Source of the DNA: JAXGPX01 sp040766745
Lineage (GTDB): Bacteria > Bacillota > Sulfobacillia > Fermentithermobacillales > Fermentithermobacillaceae
Direction: 5' to 3'
Length of the DNA stretch: 64,000 bases
NCBI GenBank assembly: GCA_040766745.1
Contig: JAXGPX010000001.1
Span: 62,001-126,000 of the forward strand
Part shown: piece by piece, positions 8,307 to 17,763 of the stretch
Numbering within the stretch: the stretch's first letter is position 1
Layout of the letters: the number at the start of each line of letters is the position of its first letter
The notes under the pieces: model-generated
Database searches by the model: none
Told to the model about the DNA's origin: nothing
Seen by the model: only the letters and a program-made list of their open reading frames with translations
Program-made: the position numbers and the translations under genes

Positions 8307-10031
8307 TTGACCTTACTTCACCTTCGTGACATATCCCTGTCTTATCAAGGAAACCTGGTGCTGCATGATGTATCATGTGTTGTCCCTCAGGGCGCGTGTA
8401 TTGGAATCATTGGGCCTAATGGTTGCGGCAAATCCAGCCTGCTAAGTATAATTGCCGGCAAGGTTAATCCTGGCCACGGCCGCGTTGACAAGGTTAAAGC
8501 TTACACCATAGGGCATGTTCCCCAGGTGTTTCCAGATACTTCCAGAAAAACGCCTTTAAGCATGATAGGCCCATACAAGTCCGCATATCTGGGGCGGTTT
8601 GGCATCAAGAAGATGCTGTGGGATTGCCCGTGTTCAACTTTAAGCGGCGGAGAGAAGACTAGGCTGCTGTTGGCCATGGCATTTTCGGAAAACCCTGATT
8701 TACTGCTTCTGGACGAACCAACCAACCACCTTGACATACCAGGGATTGAATGGCTTGAGAAGGCCCTCAGAGAGTTCCACGGAACCATTCTGATCGTATC
8801 TCATGACCGTCAATTTCTGGATTCTTTGTGTACCGGTATTTGGCATATTGAAAACCACCGGGTAAGATCCTATTCGGGAGGATATTCAGCTTATGTTCAA
8901 ACGAGAGAGGCTGAGGAAGCACACAGGCTAAAAGAGTGCGCCAGGTGGCAAGATAGGGTCGAGAGGCTTTCGAAAGAAGTTCAGGCCAGGCGGCAGTGGT
9001 ACGATAAAGCCCACAAAGACGCCGGCCAAAATGATTTTCTAAGGCGAAAGGCCAAGAAACACGCCCGGCAGGCCAAGGCCAAAGAAAAGAGGCTTGAGGC
9101 GCTGCTGGATAGAAAACCTGAAAGGGCTGTAGTTACCCGTCAGGTGTCCGTAGGCCTGGCCGGCGGTTCATACAGGACAAAGACTATTCTCAGAGGCCAG
9201 GGCCTTTCCTTCAAATATGATGCCTCTGAACCTGAGATTGTAAAGGACGCGTGCTTCAGAGTATCGCCAGGAGAGAAAGTTGCTTTGGTAGGGCCAAATG
9301 GTTGCGGAAAGACTACGATGATGAAACTATTTGCAGGCACATTAGGCCCCGGTACCGGGTCTCTCTGGGTAAACCCAGGTATTCAGGTGGGGTATCTTGC
9401 CCAGATGCTAGAAGGGCTTGATCTTTGCAAGACCGGTGCTGAGAATGTGTCGAAGAGAACCGGAAGGCTGCTTTCAGAGGCACGAAATCTCCTTGGGTAC
9501 CTGGGCCTAACTGGGGAAACCCAGACATCGCCTTTGCAGAGACTCAGTATGGGAGAGAGGACCAGGGTAGCCATTGCGTGCTTGACGTTTGCGCCTTACG
9601 ATCTTCTGCTTCTTGATGAACCTACCAACCACCTGGACTTGAACGCACGGGAAGCCATTGAGGAAGCTGTTATGGCCTTTCCGGGTGCAATTATTGTTGC
9701 AACCCATGACAGATTCCTGATTAAGAGGTTCTGCAATACTGTATGGTATCTTGAGCATGGAGAACTTCAAGTTCATCAAGGAACATATCAGGAATTTCAG
9801 GAGTGGAGGAATACACAGGGCAGAAGCAAGGCCCTGGATGTTGAAGGCGAGAGCCTTGATAGAACACTCAGGGACAGGGAGGCCAGAGAACTTGCCGTAA
9901 GGGCAAAACTGGCCTATCTTGCATCACAATTGGTTGTGGCAACTGATGCAGGGGTAAAAGCCGGCCTGGAAGCCCAATATGAGCAAGCCGTAAGTGAATT
10001 GAAACGCCTGGCGGAAGTACGTTTAGGATGA
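8307..10031 (+). CDS. ABC-F family ATPase (ribosome-associated type)
   Basis: 574 residues with two ABC domains and no membrane segment. Walker A is GPNGCGKSS in the first and GPNGCGKTT in the second; signatures are LSGGEKTRL and LSMGERTRV; Walker B is LLLDEPTNHLD in both; H-loops follow SHDR and THDR. The charged linker of about 80 residues between them matches the ribosome-contacting arm of ABC-F proteins. A charged helical C-terminal tail follows. ABC-F factors act at the ribosomal E site to rescue stalled peptidyl-tRNA or to displace antibiotics. Whether this one gives resistance cannot be told from sequence. The start is TTG at 8307, with GGGAGTG upstream. Confidence 0.88.
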   Translation: MTLLHLRDISLSYQGNLVLHDVSCVVPQGACIGIIGPNGCGKSSLLSIIAGKVNPGHGRVDKVKAYTIGHVPQVFPDTSRKTPLSMIGPYKSAYLGRFGIKKMLWDCPCSTLSGGEKTRLLLAMAFSENPDLLLLDEPTNHLDIPGIEWLEKALREFHGTILIVSHDRQFLDSLCTGIWHIENHRVRSYSGGYSAYVQTREAEEAHRLKECARWQDRVERLSKEVQARRQWYDKAHKDAGQNDFLRRKAKKHARQAKAKEKRLEALLDRKPERAVVTRQVSVGLAGGSYRTKTILRGQGLSFKYDASEPEIVKDACFRVSPGEKVALVGPNGCGKTTMMKLFAGTLGPGTGSLWVNPGIQVGYLAQMLEGLDLCKTGAENVSKRTGRLLSEARNLLGYLGLTGETQTSPLQRLSMGERTRVAIACLTFAPYDLLLLDEPTNHLDLNAREAIEEAVMAFPGAIIVATHDRFLIKRFCNTVWYLEHGELQVHQGTYQEFQEWRNTQGRSKALDVEGESLDRTLRDREARELAVRAKLAYLASQLVVATDAGVKAGLEAQYEQAVSELKRLAEVRLG

Positions 10032-10115
10032 AATTCCCTTGTCGTGCCTGCTGAGTGGTGATACATTCTTGCTTGGGGAATTGTATGACGGTCTTGTAAT
10101 TGTATGGACAATTCC
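10031..10115 (+). promoter_or_regulatory. Possible RNA switch: three segments with mutually exclusive pairing
   Basis: The central segment GGGGAATTGT (10075-10084) can pair upstream with AATTCCC (10032-10038, 7 bp) or downstream with ACAATTCC (10108-10115, 8 bp with 10077-10084), but not both at once. It sits between the ABC-F stop and the GMP synthase gene. No T run follows, so it is not a plain terminator. It does not match the purine riboswitch consensus. The regulatory role is inference only. Confidence 0.35.
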
Positions 10116-10265
10116 GAGAACTTGGCCAGCCTGCAGGTTTCAAATTAGCGACAGGCTGTGCCTATGAAAAAGCGTTAACTGTCAGATAGTATTACATGAG
10201 GAAGTAATCCAGGCTTACGGGTAGGTAAGGAGATGATGTATGTGCCCCGGCACTCCGAGGAAGTA

Positions 10266-11225
10266 ATGTCAGGAGAAAAACTGAAGGGATTCATTGATAG
10301 TTCTATCGCCGCAATACGGGAGACTGTAGGTAGTTCGTCGGCAATAGTAGGTGTTTCAGGAGGAGTTGATTCAACTGTAGCAGCTGTATTGGTACACAAA
10401 GCCATAGGCCGGCAGCTGCACCCAATAATGGTTGACAACGGGCTCTTGAGGGAAGGGGAAGTAGAATTTGTGGCTGCTTCCTTCCGGAACCTTGGGATAG
10501 AGATGAAACTTACTGATGCAAGGGCCCGCTTCTTGAAAGGGTTGGCAGGTGTTTATGATCCCGAAGCAAAGCGCAAGTTTATCGGCCAGGAATTCATCAG
10601 TGTTTTTGAAGAAGAAGCCTCAAAAATCAAAGACGCCGGTTTTCTTGTACAGGGTACTATCTACTCTGATGTTGTAGAGTCAGGCACGGGCAAAGGCGAC
10701 GGCAAGCTGGTGAAAAGCCACCATAACGTAGGCGGACTGCCTGAAACCATGAACCTTGAGCTCCTGGAACCTCTTAGAGACTTGTACAAAGACGAGGTAA
10801 GGGCCATTGGCGAAGCACTCGGCCTGCCCAAAGAACTGGTGCACAGGCATCCTTTCCCCGGCCCTGGGCTGGCCGTAAGGGTTCTAGGCGAAGTGACGGT
10901 ACCGAAGCTTGAGGTTCTGAGAAAAGCCCAGGTTGTTCTCGACAGGGAAATAGCAAAGGCCGGTTGGTACGATAGGTTGTGGCAATGTTTCTGCATACTG
11001 CCAGATATTCGGACTGTAGGAGTCAGGCAAGGTGCCCGTACGTACGGATACCTGATAGGCTTGAGGGCGGTCCTGTCTTCAGACGCCATGGAAGCTACCT
11101 GGGCACCAATTCCACATGATCTTCTGGACACAATAGCATTAAAGATAATTGAAGAAGTTCCCCAGGTGAACCGGGTCGTGTACGACATTACGTCAAAGCC
11201 GCCGGCGACTATCGAGTGGGAATAG
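10266..11225 (+). CDS. guaA: GMP synthase, ATP-pyrophosphatase subunit without glutaminase domain
   Basis: This protein matches only the C-terminal synthetase half of GuaA. The PP-loop SGGVDSTVAA is near the N-terminus, followed by QGTIYSDVVESG, KSHHNVGGLP, HRHPFPGPGLAVR and a C-terminal dimerisation domain ending in KPPATIEWE. It converts XMP to GMP using ATP and ammonia. The usual N-terminal class I glutamine amidotransferase domain (about 200 residues) is missing, as in archaeal two-subunit GMP synthases, and no separate amidotransferase subunit is encoded nearby. I prefer ATG at 10266 (GAGG five nt upstream; 319 residues) to the in-frame ATG at 10233, which abuts its AAGGAG. It is followed by purB and purL. 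Confidence 0.9.
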   Translation: MSGEKLKGFIDSSIAAIRETVGSSSAIVGVSGGVDSTVAAVLVHKAIGRQLHPIMVDNGLLREGEVEFVAASFRNLGIEMKLTDARARFLKGLAGVYDPEAKRKFIGQEFISVFEEEASKIKDAGFLVQGTIYSDVVESGTGKGDGKLVKSHHNVGGLPETMNLELLEPLRDLYKDEVRAIGEALGLPKELVHRHPFPGPGLAVRVLGEVTVPKLEVLRKAQVVLDREIAKAGWYDRLWQCFCILPDIRTVGVRQGARTYGYLIGLRAVLSSDAMEATWAPIPHDLLDTIALKIIEEVPQVNRVVYDITSKPPATIEWE

Positions 11226-11252
11226 GGTGTAGCGGTAGAAGGAGGGTGAGCC

Positions 11253-12551
11253 TTGATGATCCCACGGTACACAAGGCCTGAAATAGGCCGTATTTGGAGC
11301 GAGGAAAACAAGTACCGCAGATGGTTGGAAGTTGAAATACTTGCCCTTGAGGCATGGGAGGCCCTTGGAAAAGTACCCCCGGGTACTTCCAGAACTGTAA
11401 GAGAAAAGGCCAGAGTGGACGTTGAAAGGATTTACGAAATTGAATCAAAAGTGCGCCATGATGTTATTGCCTTTGTGAGCCAGGTGGCTGAGTCTGTCGG
11501 TGATGAAGGTAAGTTCATTCATTACGGCCTCACTTCTTACGATGTTGTTGATACTGCTCTCTCTTCCCTTATGAAAGACTCCCTTGCTGTAATCCTTGAA
11601 GGCATAGATCGCGTGCAAGGTGTCCTTGGTTCAATGGCTGTCCGGTACAAGGGTACTCCAATGGTCGGCCGGACCCACGGTGTCCACGCTGAGCCGCTTA
11701 CTTTTGGGCTTGTGCTGGCTCTCTGGTATGAAGAGATGAGAAGAAACCGCCGGCGTGTTGAGTTTGCCCTAGATGGGATCTCAGTAGGAAAACTCTCAGG
11801 TGCCGTAGGAACCTATGCCCATGTTGACCCTTTCGTTGAACAGTATGTATGCGGCAAACTTGGCCTAAAACCTGCTCCTCTGTCGACCCAAATAGTTCAA
11901 AGAGACAGGCACGCTTTTTGTGTGGCAACTTTATCTGTGGTTGCAGGCACACTGGAGAAGATAGCTACTGATTTACGAAGTTATGCAAGAACTGAGATAA
12001 GAGAGGTCGAAGAACCTTTCAGGCCAGGGCAGAAGGGGTCTTCTGCCATGCCTCATAAGAAGAACCCAGTGGGTTTGGAGCAGATATGCGGCATGGCCAG
12101 GCTCATGCGGGGCTACGCTTCTGCGGCTTTTGAGAACAATAACCTTTGGGATCAAAGAGACATCTCTAATTCCTCTGTGGAACGCATTATTCTTCCAGAT
12201 TCATTGATTCTCCTGGACTATGCCTTGAACCGTATGGCAGGAATTCTTGAAGGCCTAAAGGTGTATCCAGACAGAATGCTTTTGAACCTAAACCTTACCG
12301 GTGGGCTTATTTTCTCTGAGGAAGTCCTGTTACGGCTGGTTTCCAAAGGGCTCAGCAGGGAGCAGGCATATGCAAAAGTCCAAGGGCTTGCCATGGCCGC
12401 GTGGGATGGGCCGCCATCATTTAAGGAAAGGGTAATCAATGATTCAGATCTTGCCGGTATATGCTCTCGTGAGGAACTTGAATCTTGTTTTGACTTGACA
12501 AAGACTCTTATGCACGTAGACGCTGTTTTTAAGCGTCTTGGCCTGGTTTAG
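11253..12551 (+). CDS. purB: Adenylosuccinate lyase
   Basis: 432 residues, normal length. The fumarase/aspartase superfamily signature GSSAMPHKKNP is present, with GRTHGVHAEP and HYGLTSYDVVDTA also typical of PurB. It catalyses two purine steps: SAICAR to AICAR, and adenylosuccinate to AMP. It starts 27 nt after the GMP synthase gene with an AGGAGG site (GAAGGAGGGTGAGCC) before the TTG/ATG pair; the likely start is at or one codon after 11253. It probably forms one transcription unit with the GMP synthase and purL. Confidence 0.95.
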   Translation: MMIPRYTRPEIGRIWSEENKYRRWLEVEILALEAWEALGKVPPGTSRTVREKARVDVERIYEIESKVRHDVIAFVSQVAESVGDEGKFIHYGLTSYDVVDTALSSLMKDSLAVILEGIDRVQGVLGSMAVRYKGTPMVGRTHGVHAEPLTFGLVLALWYEEMRRNRRRVEFALDGISVGKLSGAVGTYAHVDPFVEQYVCGKLGLKPAPLSTQIVQRDRHAFCVATLSVVAGTLEKIATDLRSYARTEIREVEEPFRPGQKGSSAMPHKKNPVGLEQICGMARLMRGYASAAFENNNLWDQRDISNSSVERIILPDSLILLDYALNRMAGILEGLKVYPDRMLLNLNLTGGLIFSEEVLLRLVSKGLSREQAYAKVQGLAMAAWDGPPSFKERVINDSDLAGICSREELESCFDLTKTLMHVDAVFKRLGLV

Positions 12552-12638
12552 AAGGCCTTGTGTGAGGAATAGTGACAATGAAGATTGCTGGTATTGCCGT
12601 ACAGGCTCTTGGAATGTAATGGGCTGTCATAAGGCCAT

Positions 12639-14969
12639 ATGAGTGAGGTGGGTTTCGATACCATGAAAAAAGACAATGGAAATCCAGAGATCCTTAATGA
12701 CGGTGCTTGGAGGGACATGGGGCTGAAAGGCCATGAGTACCGCCTGATAGTTGAAAAACTTGGCCGCGAACCTAATTACACTGAGTTAGGTATGTTTGCC
12801 GTGCTATGGTCAGAACATTGCGGCTACAAGCACTCAAGAAACCTCTTGAAGACTTTGCCTACCACTGGCCCGCAGGTACTGGTAGGGCCAGGAGAAAACG
12901 CAGGAGTCATAGATATAGGCAGTGGGCTGGCTGCGGCCTTCAAAATTGAATCCCACAACCACCCCAGCGCAGTAGAGCCGTACCACGGGGCAGCTACCGG
13001 TGCTGGCGGGATCGTAAGGGACATCCTGGCCATGGGCGCCCGCCCTGTGGCATTGCTGGGTTCCATGAGATTTGGGCCTCTTTCCGTTGAGCGGAACCGG
13101 TTCCTGTTTTCAGGAGTAGCAGCCGGAATGATTGATTACTGCAATTCACTTGGAGTTCCTACAGTAGGCGCTGATATTTTCTTTGCAGAGCCTTATACCC
13201 AAAATCCTCTATGCAACGTTATGTGCTTAGGCCTCTTGAGCCATTCGGACCTCCATAGAGGCCAGGCTGCAGGAGTTGGCAATGTTGTGTTGATTGTGGG
13301 CCATTCTACAGGAAGAGATGGTATCCACGGGTGCACATTCGCATCAGAAGAAATCGTTGAAGGTAAGGAAGAGAAACCTCCCACTGTACAGGGAGATCCT
13401 GACATGGAAAAACGGCTGATAGAAGCTTGCCTGGAGATGATGGCCCAGGGTGCAGTGGTAGGGATTCAAGATATGGGAGCTGCAGGGATTACCTCATCAA
13501 GTGCAGAGACTGCCGCAAGGGCAGGGACCGGGCTTGCCATAGAGACCACCAAAGTGCCTGTGCGCGAAGAAGGTATGACTCCTTACGAGATCATGCTGTC
13601 AGAAAGCCAGGAACGGATGCTTCTAATTGTTACTCCAGACAAGGTTGATATTGTGAAAAGTATTGGAGCCAGGTGGGGCCTTAACGTTGCCGAAATCGGC
13701 GTAGTTACAGGGTCAGGCAATCTTGAAGTCATGGAAAACGGAATCAAGGTGGCAGAAGTGCCTGCCAGGCTTCTTACTGAAGCTCCTGTTTATGATCCCC
13801 AATGGAAAGAACCTGAATATGTTAGCAGAAGCCGCAGATTTTCAGCAGACTCGATTCCGGTTCCAGGTGTTAATAAGTTTAACGAGATTTTGCTAGGGCT
13901 TCTTGCTCTGCCTAACATCGCTTCCAAAGAGATTGTATATAAATACTCAACGATACCCGGGGACTTTAATGAAGAGGAATCACTTATCTCTGTAGATGAG
14001 ATCAATAACGCAGACAGCGCTGCAGTCCTGACAGTAAAAACCACAGGCAAGGGCTTGGTATTGACAGCGGCCGCCAATGGCAGAATGGTTTATCTTAATC
14101 CCAGGGCGGGCACTCAGTGGGCAGTTGCTGAAGCAGCAAGAAGCATTGCAGTAACCGGCGGAGCGCCTGCTGCAATAAGCAACTGCTTGAATTTTGGAAA
14201 TCCTGAAAAGCCTGAAATATTCTGGCAAATCAAAGAGTCTGTTGAGGGTATGGCCCAGGCGTGTACAGCACTGGATACGCCTGTAACCGGAGGCAACGTG
14301 AGTCTCTATAATGAGACCCAGGGAGAGCCGGTCTACCCAACCCCGGCTATCGGTATGATTGGGCTCATAGATGACGCAGAGAAACGCATTACTCCAGGAT
14401 TTAAGGTACCGGGCCACAAGATTGCGATTCTAGGCAAGATCTACGGAGACGACAAGTCTCTCAACGGTAGCGAGTACCTTGATAGGGTCCATATGGCCGT
14501 TGCAGGCGATGTAAGATATCCCGACTTTGTACTTGAAAAGGCCATTGCTGGCGTCTTGTCAGAAGGCGCTCAAAAAGAGCTTTTCAGTTCTGCCCAGAAT
14601 GTTGCTATAGGCGGTTTTGGAGTTGCCGTGGCCAAGTGTTGTATACAGGGTGAAGCAGGCGCAAGAGGGGCCAGCATCAGCCTGGGTTCACTCCACGGGT
14701 TCCTTGAAGATTCCCACAGGCCGGATTCAGTGCTTTTCGGCGAAAGCAATTCTGTAGTTATCGTGAGTTTTGATAAGGATAATGAGCATGCAATAACCGA
14801 GTTATGCACAGCTAAAGATGTCCCCTTTACCATAGTTGGCGAGGTTACCGCCGATAGGCTGGTGATTCAGAGGTGCGGTGCATGTGAAGGAGTAGAGATT
14901 GTCAATTTGGGCACCGAAGAAATGGCAGAACAATGGAGAAGCGGAATTTCCCGTGAGATGGAAGTATAG
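12639..14969 (+). CDS. purL: Phosphoribosylformylglycinamidine synthase subunit PurL (small type)
   Basis: 776 residues, the length of the small PurL that works with PurS and PurQ. Motifs: SEHCGYKHS, ESHNHPSAVEPYHGAATG and a second half with GNVSLYNET. It performs the ATP-dependent amidation of FGAR to FGAM in de novo purine synthesis; ammonia should come from PurQ, which is not in this window, nor is PurS. An ATG at 12663 (MKKDNG) is an alternative start, with GAGGTG about 12 nt upstream. Confidence 0.95.
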   Translation: MSEVGFDTMKKDNGNPEILNDGAWRDMGLKGHEYRLIVEKLGREPNYTELGMFAVLWSEHCGYKHSRNLLKTLPTTGPQVLVGPGENAGVIDIGSGLAAAFKIESHNHPSAVEPYHGAATGAGGIVRDILAMGARPVALLGSMRFGPLSVERNRFLFSGVAAGMIDYCNSLGVPTVGADIFFAEPYTQNPLCNVMCLGLLSHSDLHRGQAAGVGNVVLIVGHSTGRDGIHGCTFASEEIVEGKEEKPPTVQGDPDMEKRLIEACLEMMAQGAVVGIQDMGAAGITSSSAETAARAGTGLAIETTKVPVREEGMTPYEIMLSESQERMLLIVTPDKVDIVKSIGARWGLNVAEIGVVTGSGNLEVMENGIKVAEVPARLLTEAPVYDPQWKEPEYVSRSRRFSADSIPVPGVNKFNEILLGLLALPNIASKEIVYKYSTIPGDFNEEESLISVDEINNADSAAVLTVKTTGKGLVLTAAANGRMVYLNPRAGTQWAVAEAARSIAVTGGAPAAISNCLNFGNPEKPEIFWQIKESVEGMAQACTALDTPVTGGNVSLYNETQGEPVYPTPAIGMIGLIDDAEKRITPGFKVPGHKIAILGKIYGDDKSLNGSEYLDRVHMAVAGDVRYPDFVLEKAIAGVLSEGAQKELFSSAQNVAIGGFGVAVAKCCIQGEAGARGASISLGSLHGFLEDSHRPDSVLFGESNSVVIVSFDKDNEHAITELCTAKDVPFTIVGEVTADRLVIQRCGACEGVEIVNLGTEEMAEQWRSGISREMEV

Positions 14970-14998
14970 ATAGGTAGTCCAAAACCATTTTCTTGCGG

Positions 14999-15042
14999 CG
15001 AAGGTCAATCTCTTGTTCATTGATTGACCTTCGTCTGTTTTA
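14999..15042 (+). terminator. Intrinsic terminator after purL
   Basis: Perfect 12-bp stem CGAAGGTCAATC (14999-15010) with 15022-15033, loop of 11 nt, followed by TCTGTTTTA. It is 30 nt past the purL stop and closes the purine unit. Confidence 0.75.
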
Positions 15043-15143
15043 TGTGACAGAATTTGAAGGAATTCGTATCAATGGCTGGGAGAACCAAGTTTCAGACGAA
15101 GTGTCCAAGCTATTCGGAGGGGCATTGCGAGGAGGGTGCTGAA

Positions 15144-15908
15144 ATGCTTAAGATATCCGGGGTTTCTAAAAGCTATGGTGGCCAGGTAAAGGCAGTTGAT
15201 TCACTGGACCTACATGTTAAGCCCGGTGAAATATTCGGGTTTCTCGGGCCCAATGGAGCAGGAAAAACAACTACCATCAAGATGGTAGTTGGAATTTTAA
15301 GCCCTGATCAGGGCTCGATTGAGGTGGCAGGGATTAATGCCGGCAGCAAGCCTATTGAAGCGAAACGTAAAATAGGCTATGTCCCTGACGAGGCTCAGTT
15401 GTGGGATAAACTCACCGGCTTAGAATACCTGAATTTCGTATGTGATGTATATGGTGTTCCAGGAGAAAAGAGAGAATCTGAAGCTGTCAGGCTCCTTGAG
15501 ACATTTGAGATGCTCCATGCAGTCAACGATCCAATTGGGAGCTATTCCAGAGGTATGCGCCAGAAAATTGCGGTTATAGGTTCACTTATGCACCACCCGG
15601 CACTCTGGCTCCTGGATGAGCCTATGGTTGGGCTTGATCCCAGATCGTCGTTTTTGCTGAAGGAGCTCATGCGTTCCCACGCAGACCAGGGTGGAGCCGT
15701 CTTCTTCTCTACTCACGTCCTGGAAGTGGCAGAACGTCTTTGCGACAGAGTAGGCATAATCCATAAAGGCAAGCTCATTGCCGTAAACACTGTTGAAGAA
15801 ATGAAGAACCTCTTCGCTCAAGAAGGAGATAAGTCTCTGGAAGAGATATTCCTGGAGATTACTGGAGCCAGTCTTCCTCAAGACCAATTGGCCTCCCTGG
15901 CGAAGTAA
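15144..15908 (+). CDS. ABC exporter ATP-binding subunit
   Basis: 254 residues from ATG at 15144, which follows GGAGGG by 7 nt; an in-frame ATG at 15054 has no good site. Walker A is GPNGAGKTTTIKM, signature YSRGMRQKI, Walker B LWLLDEPMVGLD, and the H-loop STHVLE. The subfamily (CcmA/DrrA-like) drives ABC-2 type exporters. The gene is 23 nt upstream of a large membrane protein that must be its permease. The substrate is unknown. Confidence 0.9.
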   Translation: MLKISGVSKSYGGQVKAVDSLDLHVKPGEIFGFLGPNGAGKTTTIKMVVGILSPDQGSIEVAGINAGSKPIEAKRKIGYVPDEAQLWDKLTGLEYLNFVCDVYGVPGEKRESEAVRLLETFEMLHAVNDPIGSYSRGMRQKIAVIGSLMHHPALWLLDEPMVGLDPRSSFLLKELMRSHADQGGAVFFSTHVLEVAERLCDRVGIIHKGKLIAVNTVEEMKNLFAQEGDKSLEEIFLEITGASLPQDQLASLAK

Positions 15909-15931
15909 CATGCAAGAGGAGGGTTACCATC

Positions 15932-17641
15932 ATGGACAAGGGCATTAAGGGACTAAGGGCCAAAGGACAGGGAAAGCCATTTTCATCTCTGTTAAAAATG
16001 CAGTTCAAGGTGGAATACAGTTCTGTAGGAATGGCCGAAAAAATCGGTTTGGATAAGGACAAAAGCAGGTATACTTATTTGTATTTCGGCCTTGTGGCAC
16101 TGGGTTTTATTCCTTTTGCGGTAATGCTTTTCAAGTTAGCCAATGTAATGTCCAGTGCACTGATTAGCGTGGGACAGCCTGGACTGGCTGTGATCATGTC
16201 TGTTATGGCCGGGCAAGTGTTTGTAGTGTTTATAGGGCTTAGCCATTTAATGTCCAGTTTGTACTACAGCAGTGACCTGGAGCAACTTCAGTCATATCCG
16301 CTTACGCCATGGCAGATAATGTCCAGCAAAGTACTTGTGGTCTACGCTGGGCAGCTTGTGTTTGCCCTTTTTACAGCAGCGCCATTTATAATAACCCTTG
16401 GCGTGAATCTAGGGGATGTCTCTTATTGGCTCATTGCGCCGGTAGTGTTTCTGCTTATTCCTGCCGTGCCCTTAGCCGTAGGGGTACTGCTTCTTGTTCC
16501 CATAATGAGGCTTACTGCCCGATCACGCAGGCGTGATCTTTTCAGGGTCCTATTCGGCCTTGTGTTTTTTGTGTTCGTAATGGTCTTCCAATATCTGAAC
16601 ATGAATATGGCAAAGTATGGCCCTGAAGTCCTTATGGCGAAATTGATGGAGAGAAACGGCCTTGTTACTGCGGCAGCAGGGGTTTATCCTGTTCTTAAGT
16701 GGGCTGCATGGGCCCTGACAGGCGAGACTGCAAGCCGGAGGTTGATGGGGTTGCTGCTTTACGCAGGGGCATCTGCCGGCATTTTTAACCTGGTAATTTC
16801 TCTGAGCCAGCGCTGGTTTTTCGGGGGAGTTGGCACAGGGGTAGCAACAGGCCGGAAGGCACCTATCTCAGGATTGTCAAACAAGCAAGTATCTTTCCCC
16901 AGGCCCAGGAGTCCTCTTGCTTCGATAATGCTTAGAGATCACAGGATTCTGGTACGTACTCCCAACTTTTTCTTGACAGTCCTGTTGAATCTGCTGGTTT
17001 TGCCCATTATTCTTCTGTTTGGGTACATCGGAGGCGGGCAGGAATTAGGGCCTTTGATTGAAATGGGATTGGGTGCAGGTTCTAGGGATGCTGTAATATT
17101 CATAGTGGCTGCCATACATGGCATGTTTACCGGACTGAACCAAGTTGCATCTACAGCTGTCTCAAGAGAGGGGCGGTTATTCTGGCTGAGTAAGGCCATC
17201 CCTGTAGCTCCCAGGACTCAGATGAGGGCCAAGTTGTACTACAGTCTGTTGTTTTCTGTTGCTCAATTGGCAGTCCTCTGTGTAGTGGCAGCTATGTTGC
17301 TCGGGCTTGACCCTGCAAGGCTCTTGATCCTTGCAGCCCTTGGCATTCTGGTTTCTATTCCGGTAAGCACTATATGCCTGCTCAACGACTTATTCCGGCC
17401 AAAACTCAATTGGACTGAACCACAACAGGCTATGAAAGGCAACTTTCAGACCCTGATCGCAGGTTTGTTTTCCATGATCTATCTTGGGCTCATGGTAATC
17501 GTAGTAAGAGGCTTAAATCTTATTGGCGTATCATATACGTGGCTTTACGCTATTACAGCAATACTGTTAATAGTTTCAACATATCCTCTTATCTACTGGC
17601 TCGACCAGGTTTCGGAGATTAAATATGCAGAATTGCAGTAA
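15932..17641 (+). CDS. Large ABC-2 type exporter permease
   Basis: 569-residue integral membrane protein with about 12 or more hydrophobic stretches in two blocks, separated by a polar middle region (about 300-345). It resembles the long, fused-type permeases that pair with a single CcmA-like ATPase. The cytosolic loop DLEQLQSYPLTPWQ is typical of the putative exporters of Firmicutes. It starts 23 nt after the ATPase gene with AAGAGGAGGG upstream. No substrate can be deduced; the next gene is separate. Confidence 0.8.
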   Translation: MDKGIKGLRAKGQGKPFSSLLKMQFKVEYSSVGMAEKIGLDKDKSRYTYLYFGLVALGFIPFAVMLFKLANVMSSALISVGQPGLAVIMSVMAGQVFVVFIGLSHLMSSLYYSSDLEQLQSYPLTPWQIMSSKVLVVYAGQLVFALFTAAPFIITLGVNLGDVSYWLIAPVVFLLIPAVPLAVGVLLLVPIMRLTARSRRRDLFRVLFGLVFFVFVMVFQYLNMNMAKYGPEVLMAKLMERNGLVTAAAGVYPVLKWAAWALTGETASRRLMGLLLYAGASAGIFNLVISLSQRWFFGGVGTGVATGRKAPISGLSNKQVSFPRPRSPLASIMLRDHRILVRTPNFFLTVLLNLLVLPIILLFGYIGGGQELGPLIEMGLGAGSRDAVIFIVAAIHGMFTGLNQVASTAVSREGRLFWLSKAIPVAPRTQMRAKLYYSLLFSVAQLAVLCVVAAMLLGLDPARLLILAALGILVSIPVSTICLLNDLFRPKLNWTEPQQAMKGNFQTLIAGLFSMIYLGLMVIVVRGLNLIGVSYTWLYAITAILLIVSTYPLIYWLDQVSEIKYAELQ

Positions 17642-17763
17642 TTGGGACGGATAGGCCAAGGGCATGGCAATTCCCGGATTTTCCAGACATTGAAGTAGGA
17701 TTCGAAGTTATGGTTTGCAGTAGTGCAATTAAGAACAAACTATAGCAAATGGAGGATAGAAAT

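Noticed and set aside
8224..8329. Plus-strand frame of about 32 codons running into the ABC-F start, as a leader peptide
   Set aside because: Poor ribosome site and no regulatory residues; a leader is possible but not supported.
8307..10031. ABC-F protein read as a specific antibiotic resistance determinant
   Set aside because: Subfamily cannot be fixed from motifs alone; housekeeping ABC-F proteins look the same at this level.
10661..11311. 216-codon antisense frame over the GMP synthase gene
   Set aside because: It is the shadow of a strongly conserved gene and has no recognisable domain.
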